Source: Aotearoamyces nothofagi (lineage: Eukaryota > Ascomycota > Leotiomycetes > Leotiales > Tympanidaceae). From it: a stretch of DNA of 64,000 nt. Below are positions 1-14,204 of this stretch, one piece after another. Under the pieces are notes generated by a model that had not been told where the DNA came from, did not search any database, and saw nothing but the letters and a program-made list of their open reading frames with translations. Each line of letters opens with the position of its first letter. Positions within the stretch are counted from its first letter, which is position 1. The stretch is from the NCBI GenBank assembly GCA_015345905.1, contig JADDTR010000002.1:868001-932000 (forward strand), written 5' to 3'. Both the position numbers and the translations under genes were made by a program.

Positions 1-1764
1 TGATACGTTGAGTCTCTGGATTAGAAAGCGACAGCGGAGGACATCGAGGTGGATCCGGGTGACGATGTAGAGCTCGCGTGCGGCTTTCTTCTGGGACCAG
101 AGCTGGCGGTTGTGGTATTGGATTTTGGCGGGGTAGGAGGCTACGATTTCATCTAGTCTTGTGTTTAGATTGCTGACTACACGTTAGCTGGGGAGTGAAG
201 ATTGGTTGATGACGATGGGAGTTGAAGAAAGAGGATAGCATACTCCATTTGCTGTTTTGTAAACTGCACATTGACGCCAATCGCCAGCTCAACGATTTCC
301 TCCCGGATGGGTATTTGAAGACACTGCGCTCGCAACAACTAAATTTGTCAGCAACTGCATCAAAATCCCATCATTAAAGACATACAGTAGTCGTGTGTAT
401 CCGGCCACTCGTATCCCAGCCATTCGAGTCCAACCTGGCCTTCCCAGCAGCAAACGCTGCCGGAGTTCCATAAAGATCATCTTCGCTCAGATCAAGGGGG
501 AGACGATAGATGCAGTATTGGCGAGTAAGCATCGGAGGCCGACCGTTAAATATACTCTCGCTCTTGTCTAGGAAATAGCCAGATGCGGATAGAGCAGTCC
601 GGTATTCTGATAATGGAGTTTCATTTCTGACATGCGCGAGACGATGAAGACCTGCTGTTACAGAGGCAGTTATTACTATGCCTGAACATGGTTTCAGTTC
701 ATTGCCTAAGGTATGGTTGTCAGCTACTTAATCCAATGTGTTTTTCGCTTCAAGGTTTTGCATTTTGACTCACTTTCCTCGGGGACATTAATACTGTGCA
801 GCTTCCAAGTATTCTTCAAAGCAATGACAATGATATCGTTTGTCTTCGTGTTCATCTTCTCACACACCTTGAGACACTCAGCTGCACACACTCGCATTTT
901 CTCAGCAGCTGTATTGCGATCCAGACTTTGCAGCTCAGGAAGTTCAAAAACAGGATCCCACTCCTGCAGGTGTTTGAAGGCAAGCCCAAAGTAGCTGTAC
1001 AATACCGCAATCATCTCCCATCTCAGATTTGGGCCCCCAAACCAATTATGCCAACTTACCTCGTCGCTGAGGAGGATCGAGTGTTTCCCGTTCCGGCACA
1101 GATCGCTTGACATCTCGATGAGTCCATTCAAAGATCTTGGATGGTGGAGGTGGTCACCATATTCTGACCACACTTGCTGCAGACATTGACGTATCATTGT
1201 TGGCGAGATATGGATGTCGATATTGTTGTCTAGCTGTTGAAGAAGCACTTCGCATATCTTGGGAGTGGGGAAGGAAAGCAGGATCTTGCCAGCTTGCTTG
1301 ACTGGGGCCCTGGCAGCTACAACTCGACCGGTGGCCATATTGAGACTCGTAGCGGTTACTTGACTGGCCGGGATATCTTCCTCCAGTATATCATGTGTTA
1401 CGGAGCCAAAGCTGGCTTGGCTCGTGGAGAAAATGGGCGCAAGGCAAGCCGTTCCATAATAAGTAGGGGACTTCATGGACACAGAGGCTTCAGCAGGTCC
1501 GTCGTTGACGTGAAGCGATGATTGCTGTTCTTTGAGAGGTAGACTTGGATTGTGCGAGTAAGATTTATTTTTGGGCGATGTCTCTACTCTTGACCTTTTA
1601 TTGCGGGATCTGGTCATTGGTGCGGGATGGTAGACGCATACCAAGCCGCGGATGGCGCACCGCCCACATACAGGAGTTGTGTGATCGCAACGGATCTTCG
1701 ACAATCTGCAGACTTCGCAGGCCTGTGATTGTCCATTCCGACGTGCTAGTAACTCTCTGGGCAT
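1..1764 (-). CDS. Zn2Cys6 transcription factor (3' end beyond window)
   Basis: Binuclear zinc-cluster regulator, presumably nuclear. Residues 17-44 hold the six cysteines (C-x2-C-x6-C-x5-C-x2-C-x6-C, beginning CEVCRLSKIRC), followed by a basic linker (RSRNKRS). The rest resembles the middle region of fungal zinc-cluster factors. My model has four exons: 774-1764, 386-705, 244-338 and <1-172; introns 706-773, 339-385 and 173-243 have GT..AG ends and keep the frame, giving 526 visible codons. The frame is still open at base 1, so the C terminus is missing. The start at 1764 puts the zinc cluster close to the N terminus, as is usual. Its neighbour is an Old Yellow Enzyme on the same strand. The target genes cannot be read from the sequence. 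Confidence 0.85.
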
Positions 1765-2398
1765 TGCAATGATACCTGGAGCTGACTATGCAAGTCAGTA
1801 CTCCAGTTTGGGCTCTCCGCCAGTTAACTGCTGATGAAACCCTTCGGAGTAAATAGTTGGCTTGTTTCTTAACAGTTGTTCTTAGAGTCTTTTTGGTCTT
1901 GTTTCTCCGCAAGGAATCAGTAAATATTTCTCTTCACATTGGTCAGTTTCATTAAAGCGAAGAAGATCCACCAAGCAGCAAGTGCTCAAACATAATTAAT
2001 TTGCGAACAAAGTTCTCGGAGTTCAAAGGTAAGGAAGGTAGGCCCGTTTATTGAGCGCCGAGATCTATGCCGGATTGCGCATAGCTTCGCTTACCGAGTC
2101 ACCTCCAGCTTCCACGCCTCAGCTCTCCTTTCCCACCTTCGCACCTTCCTTAGACGCCACAGCGAAGCATCGCGGACACACCATTCTGAGTCCTCTTGAG
2201 TCATTCAGCCTGCTATCTGTCTGCTATCCGTGACGCTTTAGCTCATACGTTCTCATTGCATTATCTCATACATGCTCATTGCATAATCTTGCCAAAGAGT
2301 GGAATTGTCAAGAAACACACTAGTCTATCAGCTCAGTACGATATTCTAAAATTGCTCATTATCGTTCTTGCTGTTTTCCAGGCCCTCTAACGCCAACT
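1765..2398. other. intergenic, nothing recognised
   Basis: Spacer between the 5' end of the zinc-cluster regulator and the 3' end of the flavin oxidoreductase gene. Short ORFs here show no recognisable motif. It should contain the regulator's promoter, but I see no convincing specific site. Confidence 0.5.
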
Positions 2399-4004
<1,606 letters not shown>

Positions 4005-5039
4005 GCTTGGCTCTTGTTGGCAATAAACAATTAAAATTATTGGAAGACGAAGAAAAAATAGGGAAACATAACTCGAAAGAAATGTACTTATAGTAATTTT
4101 ACTATTAGTGGCATGTTGGGCCATAGGTTGTTCGGAGTTCGGAGTAAATTACAAAAACAATGATCAATCGCTAGCGACACCCGTTATAACCGATGCGAGA
4201 AATCCTTCTCCGCGAGACATACCTCAACCTCACGAGCGCCAAAAAGAACAAGATCGATAAGCAAATGTCCTAGTGGGAGGTCAAATTTCATTCTTCGGAA
4301 CGATCCGAACTTGTTCATCCACGTTGGCTCCGATTTCCATGCTGACAGTAGAATTTTGTTTGATATCGAGCTTTTTCAGTGGTACAATACCTTATAATAC
4401 TGTGGACCTTCCGGAGTAACGATACAGAGAAATTCATGCCGCCCGCTGTCGATTGGCCTGGAGCTGGAAGTGATGCACCGTAAAATGCTGTCCTATATAA
4501 GTCAATACTCAATTAGCAGATTATACCGTCATGCTACAGTGTTACCTTGCCGTCAAACATCAGCAACATATACACCTCCGGCGTTTACTGTTAACGAGTA
4601 AATATACCACAACGGCAAATTAAGGCGCCCGGTAGGCATCATAGAAAATCTCAGAAAAAGCCTGCCTACTGTATTATACTGGGGAGTTACTACTTCGCCA
4701 TAATTCGTGTTCTCCCTAGTGATACTGATACGGTCTTCCTGCGATTCTCACATGCGGCTGCGCCCGCTGCCAAGGCATGGCGGATCGTGCGCTCGCGCAA
4801 GACAAGACGGAACACGACACAGGTACAGCATTACTACTATAAGAAATAAAAACAAAACCTTAATTGTGACGAATCTTGACACACGTTATAGCAGGAGTCA
4901 AGGAGTATTAGATTAAGACTTCTGTATCTTTGCTTGAAATAGCTGGGGTGGCTGGGGCGTACGCGGATAGAGAGAATTGCCGTCACTCATTAGTTCCAGC
5001 GCCTATCTATATTTAGAGACAAATAACACGATCTATGTT
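4005..5039. other. intergenic, nothing recognised
   Basis: Spacer upstream of the Old Yellow Enzyme and of the 5S rRNA gene. It contains only short ORFs without motif. No tRNA, repeat or mobile-element end was recognised. Confidence 0.4.
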
Positions 5040-5158
5040 ACATACGACCATAGATTCAAGAGAACTGGGCATCCCGTCCGCTCTGCCTTACATAAGCTTG
5101 AAATCGGTAGATTAGTAGTTGGGTGGGTGACCACCAGCGAATACCTACTGTTGTATGT
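5040..5158 (+). rRNA. 5S ribosomal RNA (dispersed, variant type)
   Basis: A 119-nt gene with the fungal 5S ends (ACATACGACCATAG at the start, CTGTTGTATGT at the end, which pair in helix I) and the conserved GGGTGGGTGACCACCAGC block near 5121-5137. Helix II differs from the common filamentous-fungal sequence but stays paired: GATTCAAG at 5053-5060 matches CTTGAAATC at 5097-5105 with one bulged base. Paired changes of this kind argue for a working variant rather than a decayed copy. It sits alone between protein genes, as is usual in Pezizomycotina, and is transcribed by RNA polymerase III. A run of nine T follows at once. Confidence 0.88.
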
Positions 5159-5166
5159 TTTTTTTT
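5158..5166 (+). terminator. RNA polymerase III terminator of the 5S gene
   Basis: Nine consecutive T directly at the 3' end of the 5S rRNA sequence, followed by further T-rich sequence. This is the standard Pol III stop signal. Confidence 0.75.
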
Positions 5167-5817
5167 CTTCTTTTTTTTCCCCCACGGAGCCGAGGGCATC
5201 TCATTTCATTTTGGACAGTTCTAGGGTGTATGTAGGTGGTAAGTCTTTCACTGCAATTTCTCCAGCGGCACTTGCTACTTCGATAATGTTTTAGCGCCGA
5301 GGCCGATGAGAGACGCAGCTGTGGAGATAGCTCTATATATAGAAGATATTTAGTTTTGTTAACGAGCCTATTCATGTAGTTATTTTAATTGGTCATGGGT
5401 TTCTGTACTAGACCCTTGGATATGAAGGAGAAGTGGTTGGCGAAGACATGGAATAATCTGTAAATAGAGTATCCACGGCACTAGTAGACTGTGGATGCAG
5501 TGTATAAATAGAAAGTAAAGTATATAGATGTACCAAACCGATTATTTCCGAGGGCGAATCATCCTTCCGAGTTTTGGACAATGCGATAGCCAGCCTGTAG
5601 GAAATGGGCTGGCTATCGTGGAAGCATATAGGTCTTTGTAGTACCGTAACCGACCTCCGGCCCTATTTGTCGGACTCTAGGGATGTATCAAAGAAGGGGT
5701 ATATTTGCTACCGTCCTCTGTGCTGTCTCTTACCTTTACTCCTCTATAGTTCCATACTTTTGAGAACAAACCACGCTCTCCAACAACATTTGTACAGAAT
5801 TAGAAATAAACAAAAAG
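5167..5817. other. intergenic, nothing recognised
   Basis: Spacer between the 5S rRNA gene and the halogenase relic. No gene, RNA or repeat was recognised. Confidence 0.4.
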
Positions 5818-7350
<1,533 letters not shown>

Positions 7351-8104
7351 AGTTAAGTTATCCTTTATAGACATTAATCTAACAAATTTATAAAGCTTTC
7401 TATATATTCAAAGCTGTAACTTTATCTAGGAAGTATACTATTTGACAGCTAAATCGAAACATTCCAGAGTTGTTTTTACAGAGCTCTCTTCAATGATGGT
7501 TTGCAAGTCAATAGAATTCCATTCCTGGAGGTATCCCTTACGAGTTTCTACAGTACGTCCAAGTGGCTACACCCTAACCTACCTACTGTAGGTATTGACC
7601 AGTTTGACACCACTTTGTTTTCGAGTTGTCTGTTTTCCGGAGTGCGCTTAAAACCGATGGCTCGCTAGGGATAGTCCGAAGAAACAGGGATCACTGAAAT
7701 GCTGAGAAATCACCTACTAAGGCGTTGCGCCGGTCTAGTAATAACCTCCGTTCCGTGCGGGAGTGGGAGGTGCTAAGTAAGCATTGTGGGGTTCGAAATG
7801 GGTCCGCTCCGTCCCGCTGTACGCTCCGTCCCCACTCGCGTATTTAAACGCGCGGACTATTAGGCACGGCCAAAAATGTCAAGTTTGGCTGGCTTGGAAA
7901 GGCAGTTACCACATTGCAGAATTATGATTATAATGCACATTGATTGAGTGACAGAATAGATCTAAACCATTTCTATACATGAGAATCTATAGAGAAGAAT
8001 ATAAGCCCTCTATGGGTGGTAACTCTTCATGGTTACCAAGCCTGGCCGTTTTGGCCATTTTGAGAGATAGATATGTGAAACTTACAGACGGTGCTGAGAA
8101 CTTC
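7351..8104. other. intergenic, nothing recognised
   Basis: Spacer between the end of recognisable halogenase sequence and the 3' end of the MFS gene. The missing C-terminal half of the halogenase is not here in any frame I could see. A short GC-rich patch lies near 7795-7860. Confidence 0.45.
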
Positions 8105-9968
8105 TTAAGCAGCACCTGCGGCATTCTTCAAATCCTCTGCATGGAGTTTCTTCCAGCTTCCGCACAAGCTAAATAGAGCGGCGAAGCCAGAAGCTCCAAT
8201 CGTAATCGCGAAGACGACCTTAATACCTGCCATATACGCAGCAATAACACCTGGTACTTGGGCAGACGTGAATGCCGTGCGAATCTGAGTGGCACCGGTT
8301 GCTAGGAGTAGTGCAGGATCAATTCCAGGAACCGCGGAGGCTGCGGTGCCAATTATCGTGTTGTTGAAGGCTGACTGCGCTGCTGAAAGGAGGAACGCCC
8401 CACCTATCATTTGAAAGACTGTGCTCTATGGTTAATAAAGGTTCTGTATTACGAGTCGCTTGAAGAGGGAAGAACTCACAAAAGATCATGGCGGTGGAGG
8501 ACGACATGTCCTCCGGCGTGGAGGTGCTCTGAACGACTGTGAGGGTGGTTTGGAATGTCATCCCTATAACAAAGCCGGTGAAGATCTGATATCCAACCCA
8601 CTTTCCGGCAGAAGTGTCGACTTCCAGCATGTAAAAAAGGCCACAGCCAATTGCTGTAAGCCCCGCACCGATGGCCATAATTGGAGTGAAATAGCCAACT
8701 TTGGTTAATACAGCCCCTTGGAGAATGACCGCAATCGTGAGCAGAATGATGAAGGGGAGGTTGCGCACGCCTGATCCGATAGGGCTGACGTCGAAGACGC
8801 TCTGAAAATATATCGGGAGGTAGAAGAGGACAACGAAGTAGGTTCCAGCAAAGAAGAACTGGAAGATACAGCTGACCCAAACCTCGCGCTTCTTGAACTG
8901 AATTATATTTGTCAGATTGGCGAGTTTCCGGGATCAAGCTCAGAGAAGAGGAACTTACTATTCGTGGGACTACCATAGCGCGCTCGCCCTGATATATCTC
9001 CCAAATGACACAGGTAACAAAGATAGCGAAAGAACCAACGAGTAAACCGATTACAACGCTGCTATCCCAAGCCTTGGTCTGGCCACCATACTGCAGTGCC
9101 AGGATGTATGAGATTATCAAGCACATGACGAGAACTGCACCAAGTAAATCCATCTGTAGGAACTTCTCTTTCCAACTGGCCTCGGCCGGCTTTGCTTCAC
9201 TTGGGATGCGAAGATAGATCAGAACAATCGCAGCAGCCAAACCACCGACTGGTAAATTGATATAGAAGCACCATCGCCAGGTGACCTTGTCGGAGAAGGC
9301 ACCACCGATAAGAGGGCCCAGCACAGCAGCGATTCCATATGTCGCCCCGGTGAACCCGATCAATGCAGGCCGCTTCTGCGGCTCTGCAATAAACCCAATA
9401 ATGGTAAATGCGCCCGACCCAATACCAGCACCGCCGAGGCCCGCGATTGCGCGTCCAACAATCAATGCCGTCGGGTTTGGCGCAATGCCACATATCAAAC
9501 TGCCAAGCTCGAAGAGGGCTATGGCAACGATGAAATATATCTTCAGCGAGAAGTACTTGTAGAATTTGCCCCACGTCGACTGGAACCCCCCAAAGGTCAT
9601 GAAGTACGCTGAGCTATACCATGCCACTTTGTCGAGACCGTGGAACTCGTCTGTGATTTTGGGAATGGCAGTGGCGAGGATAGTCTGGTGAAGAGAGAAT
9701 TAGCTAACTTGCTGCATTCTTGCAGATAGGGCTAGCCACTCACATTATCTAAAGATACCAAGAAGATACTGAGCATAAGTGAGATCATGATGAGAACAAG
9801 ACGCGTGCCATGGGGATATTCAGTCTTAGGGGGCTCATTGAGAGCCTCGACTGAATTGAGATCCGGGACGTTTCCATCTGCCGCCTTCTCTGTGTCCATT
9901 GGTTTCGAGCCCTCAGAGGAATTATCGGCGTGCTGCTTCCATTCCGGGTCCAAATCGGAGCTCGCCAT
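8105..9968 (-). CDS. MFS exporter, DHA2 (14-TM) drug/metabolite type
   Basis: Proton-driven plasma-membrane efflux carrier of the type found with fungal toxin and drug resistance genes. Four exons: 9744-9968, 8959-9684, 8480-8897 and 8105-8418, giving 560 aa with consistent phase. The third intron uses the acceptor before 8418; two nearer AG choices would break the frame. An acidic, hydrophilic cytosolic N terminus of about 55 residues precedes the first helix. The antiporter motif C (G-x8-G-x3-GP-x2-GG) lies near residues 185-203. Further hydrophobic helices continue to the end, in number consistent with 14. It is transcribed away from the halogenase relic and may once have exported that pathway's product. 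Substrate is unknown. Confidence 0.92.
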
Positions 9969-11413
9969 TATTTTCGAGCTGTATTGTATTTGTCGAGAAG
10001 GAGCGTGATCGAAAGAAAGTATGGCACTGTCCTAGGAGCCGTATAGACAGCTCTTTGATAAAGACATACGAATTTGGCCCGAGGGACGTGTTTTTACACC
10101 CAGTCGGAGTTATATTTACGTTAGAATGTCGATCCTGTTACGTTACTGCCCGCTCCGCTGACTCTATGACAAATGTACATAATCGGCGGTCCTACCCCCC
10201 TGGGGGTCCGCCAAGTATTAGCAAGCAATGCCAAGCACGGAGCTTTGTTGGGCTGACAAAGAAGTCCTCTGTCACTTCACAAGTTTACCATGAATACCTA
10301 AGGTCGCTATGCTAGACATATCCGAATAACCGACAATTAAACCAGGGCCTGAAGCGGCAGAGGCACAAAGCTTAAGATTCCTGGTTCTGTCAATTTTGTA
10401 TTACTGTAACCAATAGGATTACTTTGAACAGAGAAACGCGGAATCAACCCACAATTGTTCAACGGGTGTAACGGGTGTTTAATAAAGGCAAGGAGACCAA
10501 TGTAATACAGTCCCGATGCTTCTTTTCGGAGATATACACTACTCGGTATTGTGTATGAGTGAGAAAGAGTCCCCGTAGAACACCATCGCTTATAATCGTG
10601 GTATATTAAGCGTGACTTCGAGTGGGAAACACGTTTCGCATCCCGAGAACTTAGTAGGTCGATTCTTGTAGACGGCATTTGTGTATATTCCGTCCTTCGG
10701 TGTGCTAGAGACAAGCTATTAATCATATAAAATCACTTACTTCTTAGTATATTATTATTTTTATTTCTATTATTTTTATTTCTATCAGTTTATCTTTCAT
10801 CTAACGTATTAGTATTTTAGAGATTATAATATTACTAGTACTTGATTACTTTAGTAAAAGTAATCTAAAATACCATCTAAAAATATTAATATTTCTTACT
10901 AATTTATACAAGAGAGGCTTAGTAGCTTCAAAGTAGATAGTGATAATAACTTAATTTCAAAGGTCTTGATATAATTTCAAAAAGAGTATTACCACTAAAT
11001 AATATACTACTAAATAATAGACTCGGTAAAAGAAGATGGTGTAATTAAATAGACTTCGATTACACTATCTAATAGTCCTATCGTCTCTATAGAAGGAGAA
11101 GAGAGGTAGACTACCGAATACAGAAATGGGAAGTGGTGGTAGCCACTAGCCCCGTTATGCAACTAACTAAACTATGTAAGCATGTAACCTAACAATTTCT
11201 TGTTTCTTTTTCTACGTGCATTCATTCTCCCGACGCGACGCCTCCCACCTCATTATAATTCTACAGTGTTTTTGACCTAGCACTCCACTCTGTTGCTTCA
11301 TGGCAGAAGAAACAAGCTTGGATTTCTTTTTGGCACTTACGGTACAACGAGACACTCTAGTATCCACGGGCTGCCTTGCCAAATTGCCAAGCTGCTACAA
11401 CCGCTCAAATGCC
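9969..11413. other. intergenic with an AT-rich block
   Basis: Holds the MFS promoter side, then from about 10730 to 11130 a strongly A/T-dominated block with ATTTTTATTTCT-like and ACTACTAAATAAT-like repeats. It looks like sequence exposed to repeat-induced point mutation, but no element family can be recognised. No gene is seen. Confidence 0.5.
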
Positions 11414-12263
11414 TTATAAGCTGGAAGCAAACTTCTGGTATCCCTTGCCCATCACAAACGTCTGATGCCACGGCCCCTGCGTCTTCTCCTCCGCAAGACC
11501 CTTGAACAGCTTCGCATGTGCATCTCCATCGACCATATACTTGGCCGTCCCGTTCGCCTTGCGCTCATCCGCATAGTAAAACCTATCAATGTCACAAAAC
11601 CGTTTAGTCTTCCCACTCATTCATTCGCTCACTCCACTACACACAAATGGAGAAATAAATATAAACAAAAATAGATTGGCTTAACTTACTTGTATCCTCT
11701 AGATTTATATGCATCCGCAGCAGCCCACATCATGTGTGCGCCCGCGGACTTCCCCGCGCCCTGCGAGATGAAGCCCGGGATGATCTCCACGTTCAGGATA
11801 TTGCCCGTCATGATGAACGTCGGCGCCGCGCCCGCAGGCAGCTGCGCGAAGCCGGCGACAGCCTGTTGCGCGGCGACGTAGAGACTCGTAACATTGATGC
11901 TGAGATCTTGGCTGAAATCGGCGAAGGGGAGGGAGAACGGGTCGTCGGGGGGCGAGCGCGTCGAGGCGCTGACTGCGGGGTTTTATTGGTGCTGGGAATG
12001 AAGGCAGGGCTGGACGGGGGCTTACCGTTGTAGACGACTACGCTGGGGATGCCGAAGACTTTCTTGACTTTCGAGAAGGCGTTGACGACGTCGTCGGACT
12101 TGGTGAAGTCGCTGGGGATGTTCAATTGGCTGTCGGTGCTCTCTGCCTCCTTTACCGAGCGCGCGGCGATGGCGACTTTGTAGCCGCCCGCGGCAAACGT
12201 CTTCGCGACATGGTGGCCGATGTTTGGGCCTGCGCCGAGGATGAGGATGACGGGAGAAGGCAT
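11414..12263 (-). CDS. atypical short-chain dehydrogenase/reductase
   Basis: Rossmann-fold NAD(P)-binding protein of 229 aa in three exons: 12026-12263, 11690-11972 and 11414-11582 (phases consistent). The N-terminal glycine motif reads GAGPNIG and is followed by a basic AARS segment, favouring NADP. The usual catalytic Y-x3-K is not present: the matching place reads Q150-G-A-G-K154, and TG replaces the usual catalytic-Ser strand motif. I recall a fungal SDR subgroup with GxGKSA at this point, so this is likely a family trait rather than damage. The C terminus (FYYADERKANG, then TFVMGKGYQKF) also fits that subgroup. Function and substrate unknown; it may bind rather than reduce. Confidence 0.8.
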
Positions 12264-13026
12264 GATTTTTTAATTTTTTTTGGAGTTTTGAGTGTGGGGT
12301 AGGCACAGGTAGTAGTGCAGGCGATGGTCAGGGGAGAAGATAGAGTAGATGTAGCACGTTCGGCCGCGAGCAAGAAGTGCTTGCTTGTTATATACCTAGG
12401 TAGGTAGGCGTATAAATGCCTATCTGGCTACCCACTGTATCTACCCGGCTACGCTACAATGAGGGGCCGTTGATGCGGGGTTTGTCATCAAGGGGTTCGG
12501 AGCGGAGCGGAGCGGTGGGCGTGACGCAGCTTATTAATAGGTTCGGAGCGGAGCGGTGGGGCTGCCGTAGCTTATTAATCAGCCGCGCAGAAACTAGTAG
12601 TGCGGAGTAGCACGGACGTTATAGAGACGACCAGTCCGTGCTCTGTCATTGGTGGGATGGAATGTGGATGGGATGTGGCCTTGTTCGGACTTGTTCATGA
12701 CTGCTGGCATCGACGGTGATTGGCCGCGCTGGGTAGCTCCGATCGCTCATGTGAAAGCCGGCGGATTCTCGATAAGCTTGGTTACTCGGACCTTGGGTAC
12801 TCAGGCATTCACGGGTCCGATGTGAGTGCAAGTGCCTCCGGCAGCAGGTCCTGCTTTGTTATGTCAGTTATGTTATTATTATCCGCACGCTCAACAGCCA
12901 TTACGGTATAAGTAAAGCCATTGATCTCCTCAGAGCACAGTTTTGACGTGCATACCTTCACCTACACCACACATACACGTACTTGCAACTCCACCAAGCA
13001 ATTACATTACTGCAACAGAAATCACA
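12264..13026. promoter_or_regulatory. divergent promoter region between two SDR genes
   Basis: The 763-bp spacer separates two oppositely transcribed SDR genes and so should hold both promoters. It contains a duplicated GC-rich unit (listed separately). The stretch before 13027 is C/A-rich (CCACACATACAC), typical of a fungal 5' leader. Confidence 0.5.
12494..12580. repeat. imperfect tandem repeat, GTTCGGAGCGGAGCGG unit
   Basis: Two adjacent copies, 12494-12539 and 12540-12580. Each starts GGTTCGGAGCGGAGCGG, itself made of short AGCGG repeats, and ends GCTTATTAAT. The placement between two divergent genes leaves open a role in their control. Confidence 0.7.
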
Positions 13027-13770
13027 ATGGCCCCCATCACGAGACTTGCTGGCAAGACGGCCGTGATCACTGGCGGCGCCACCGGCATTGGCCTCGCGTC
13101 GGCTAAGCGCTTCGTTGAAGAGGGCGCCTTTGTCTTTATCTTCGGCCGCCGCCAGGACGCGCTCGACAAGGCGGTTGCCGAACTCGGCTCCAATGCCCGC
13201 GCAGTCCAGGGCTCCGTCTCCGATCTGGCCGACCTCGACAGGCTCTACGCCGCCGTCAGGGCCGAGCGCGGCACCCTCGACATCGTCATGGCCAACGCCG
13301 GCGCGGGCAGCCAGCTCAAGCTCGGCGACATCACCGTCGAGCACTGCGACGAGGTCCTCAACACCAACATCAAGGGCTCCGTCTTCACCGTCCAGACGGC
13401 GCTGCCGCTCATGGCCAAGGGCGGCTCCATCATCCTGACCGGCTCCAGCGCCGGCACCACGGGCGCGCCCGCCATGAGCCTGTACAGCGCGAGCAAGGCG
13501 GCGGTGCGCAACCTCGCGCGTTCCTGGGCCGAGGATCTGAAGGGCACCGGCATCCGCGTCAACGTGTTGTCGCCCGGCCCGACGGCGACGGAACTCGCCA
13601 AGGCGGCGCTGGGCGAGGAGGGCCAGAAGATGTTCGCGAATCTGACGCCGATCCAGCGCATGGCTGATCCGTCGGAGATTGGCGCCGTGGCGGCCTTCCT
13701 GGCGTCGGACGACAGCAGCTTCATGACCGCCAGCGAGGTCGCCGCTGATGGTGGTCTGGCGCAAATCTGA
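13027..13770 (+). CDS. classical short-chain dehydrogenase/reductase, intronless
   Basis: NAD(P)H-dependent oxidoreductase of 247 aa with every classical SDR landmark: cofactor motif GGATGIG (16-22), arginines after the second strand (GRR, 40-42, suggesting NADP), NAG (90-92), catalytic Ser near 140, Y153-x3-K157 (YSASK) and the SPGPTATEL loop. The start at 13027 (AATGGCC) is chosen because it gives the usual N terminus; an upstream in-frame Met at 12943 would add a low-quality leader. It has no intron, while most neighbours have several, and its third codon positions are strongly G/C. Sequence style is close to bacterial 3-oxoacyl-ACP-reductase-like SDRs, so horizontal origin is possible but unproved. 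Substrate unknown. Confidence 0.9.
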   Translation: MAPITRLAGKTAVITGGATGIGLASAKRFVEEGAFVFIFGRRQDALDKAVAELGSNARAVQGSVSDLADLDRLYAAVRAERGTLDIVMANAGAGSQLKLGDITVEHCDEVLNTNIKGSVFTVQTALPLMAKGGSIILTGSSAGTTGAPAMSLYSASKAAVRNLARSWAEDLKGTGIRVNVLSPGPTATELAKAALGEEGQKMFANLTPIQRMADPSEIGAVAAFLASDDSSFMTASEVAADGGLAQI

Positions 13771-14204
13771 GTCTGATGGGAAGGCTTGGGAAGGCTTGGG
13801 CGGGTGCCAGATGCTCGAGAACGGAGAGGCTGCACGTCGTCATTTGGCAGTAGAGGGCGCAGCGGGACGCAGCTTGGGACCGCAGGTGGTATGCTCTGTG
13901 GGGTTTTGCAATTAGCTTAGCACAATACCCAAGACTTTTTCCTCAGTACCAGGCCATAAAATGTGAGGTTACCATTGTGTTAACATTCAGCACACGTGAT
14001 CTCCGGGTAGCGCTAGTGGGACCATGGGTTTGAGCACCAAACTTAGACTCTAAGCTCTCCTTCTGTTTGCTTCGGCGATATGGTGGTGTTGGCTAGTGTC
14101 GTCCGAGCGTGTGACAAAACCAAAGTCTTCTTTGGGTCTGGAATGGTTCATTCATCACCTACAGTATCTAGGCTTCCTGCAACATCCCTCATAAATGCCG
14201 GTGT
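13771..14204. other. intergenic, convergent 3' ends
   Basis: Spacer between the 3' ends of the SDR gene and a zinc-cluster regulator. It begins with a short doubled GGAAGGCTTGG. Nothing else was recognised. Confidence 0.4.
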
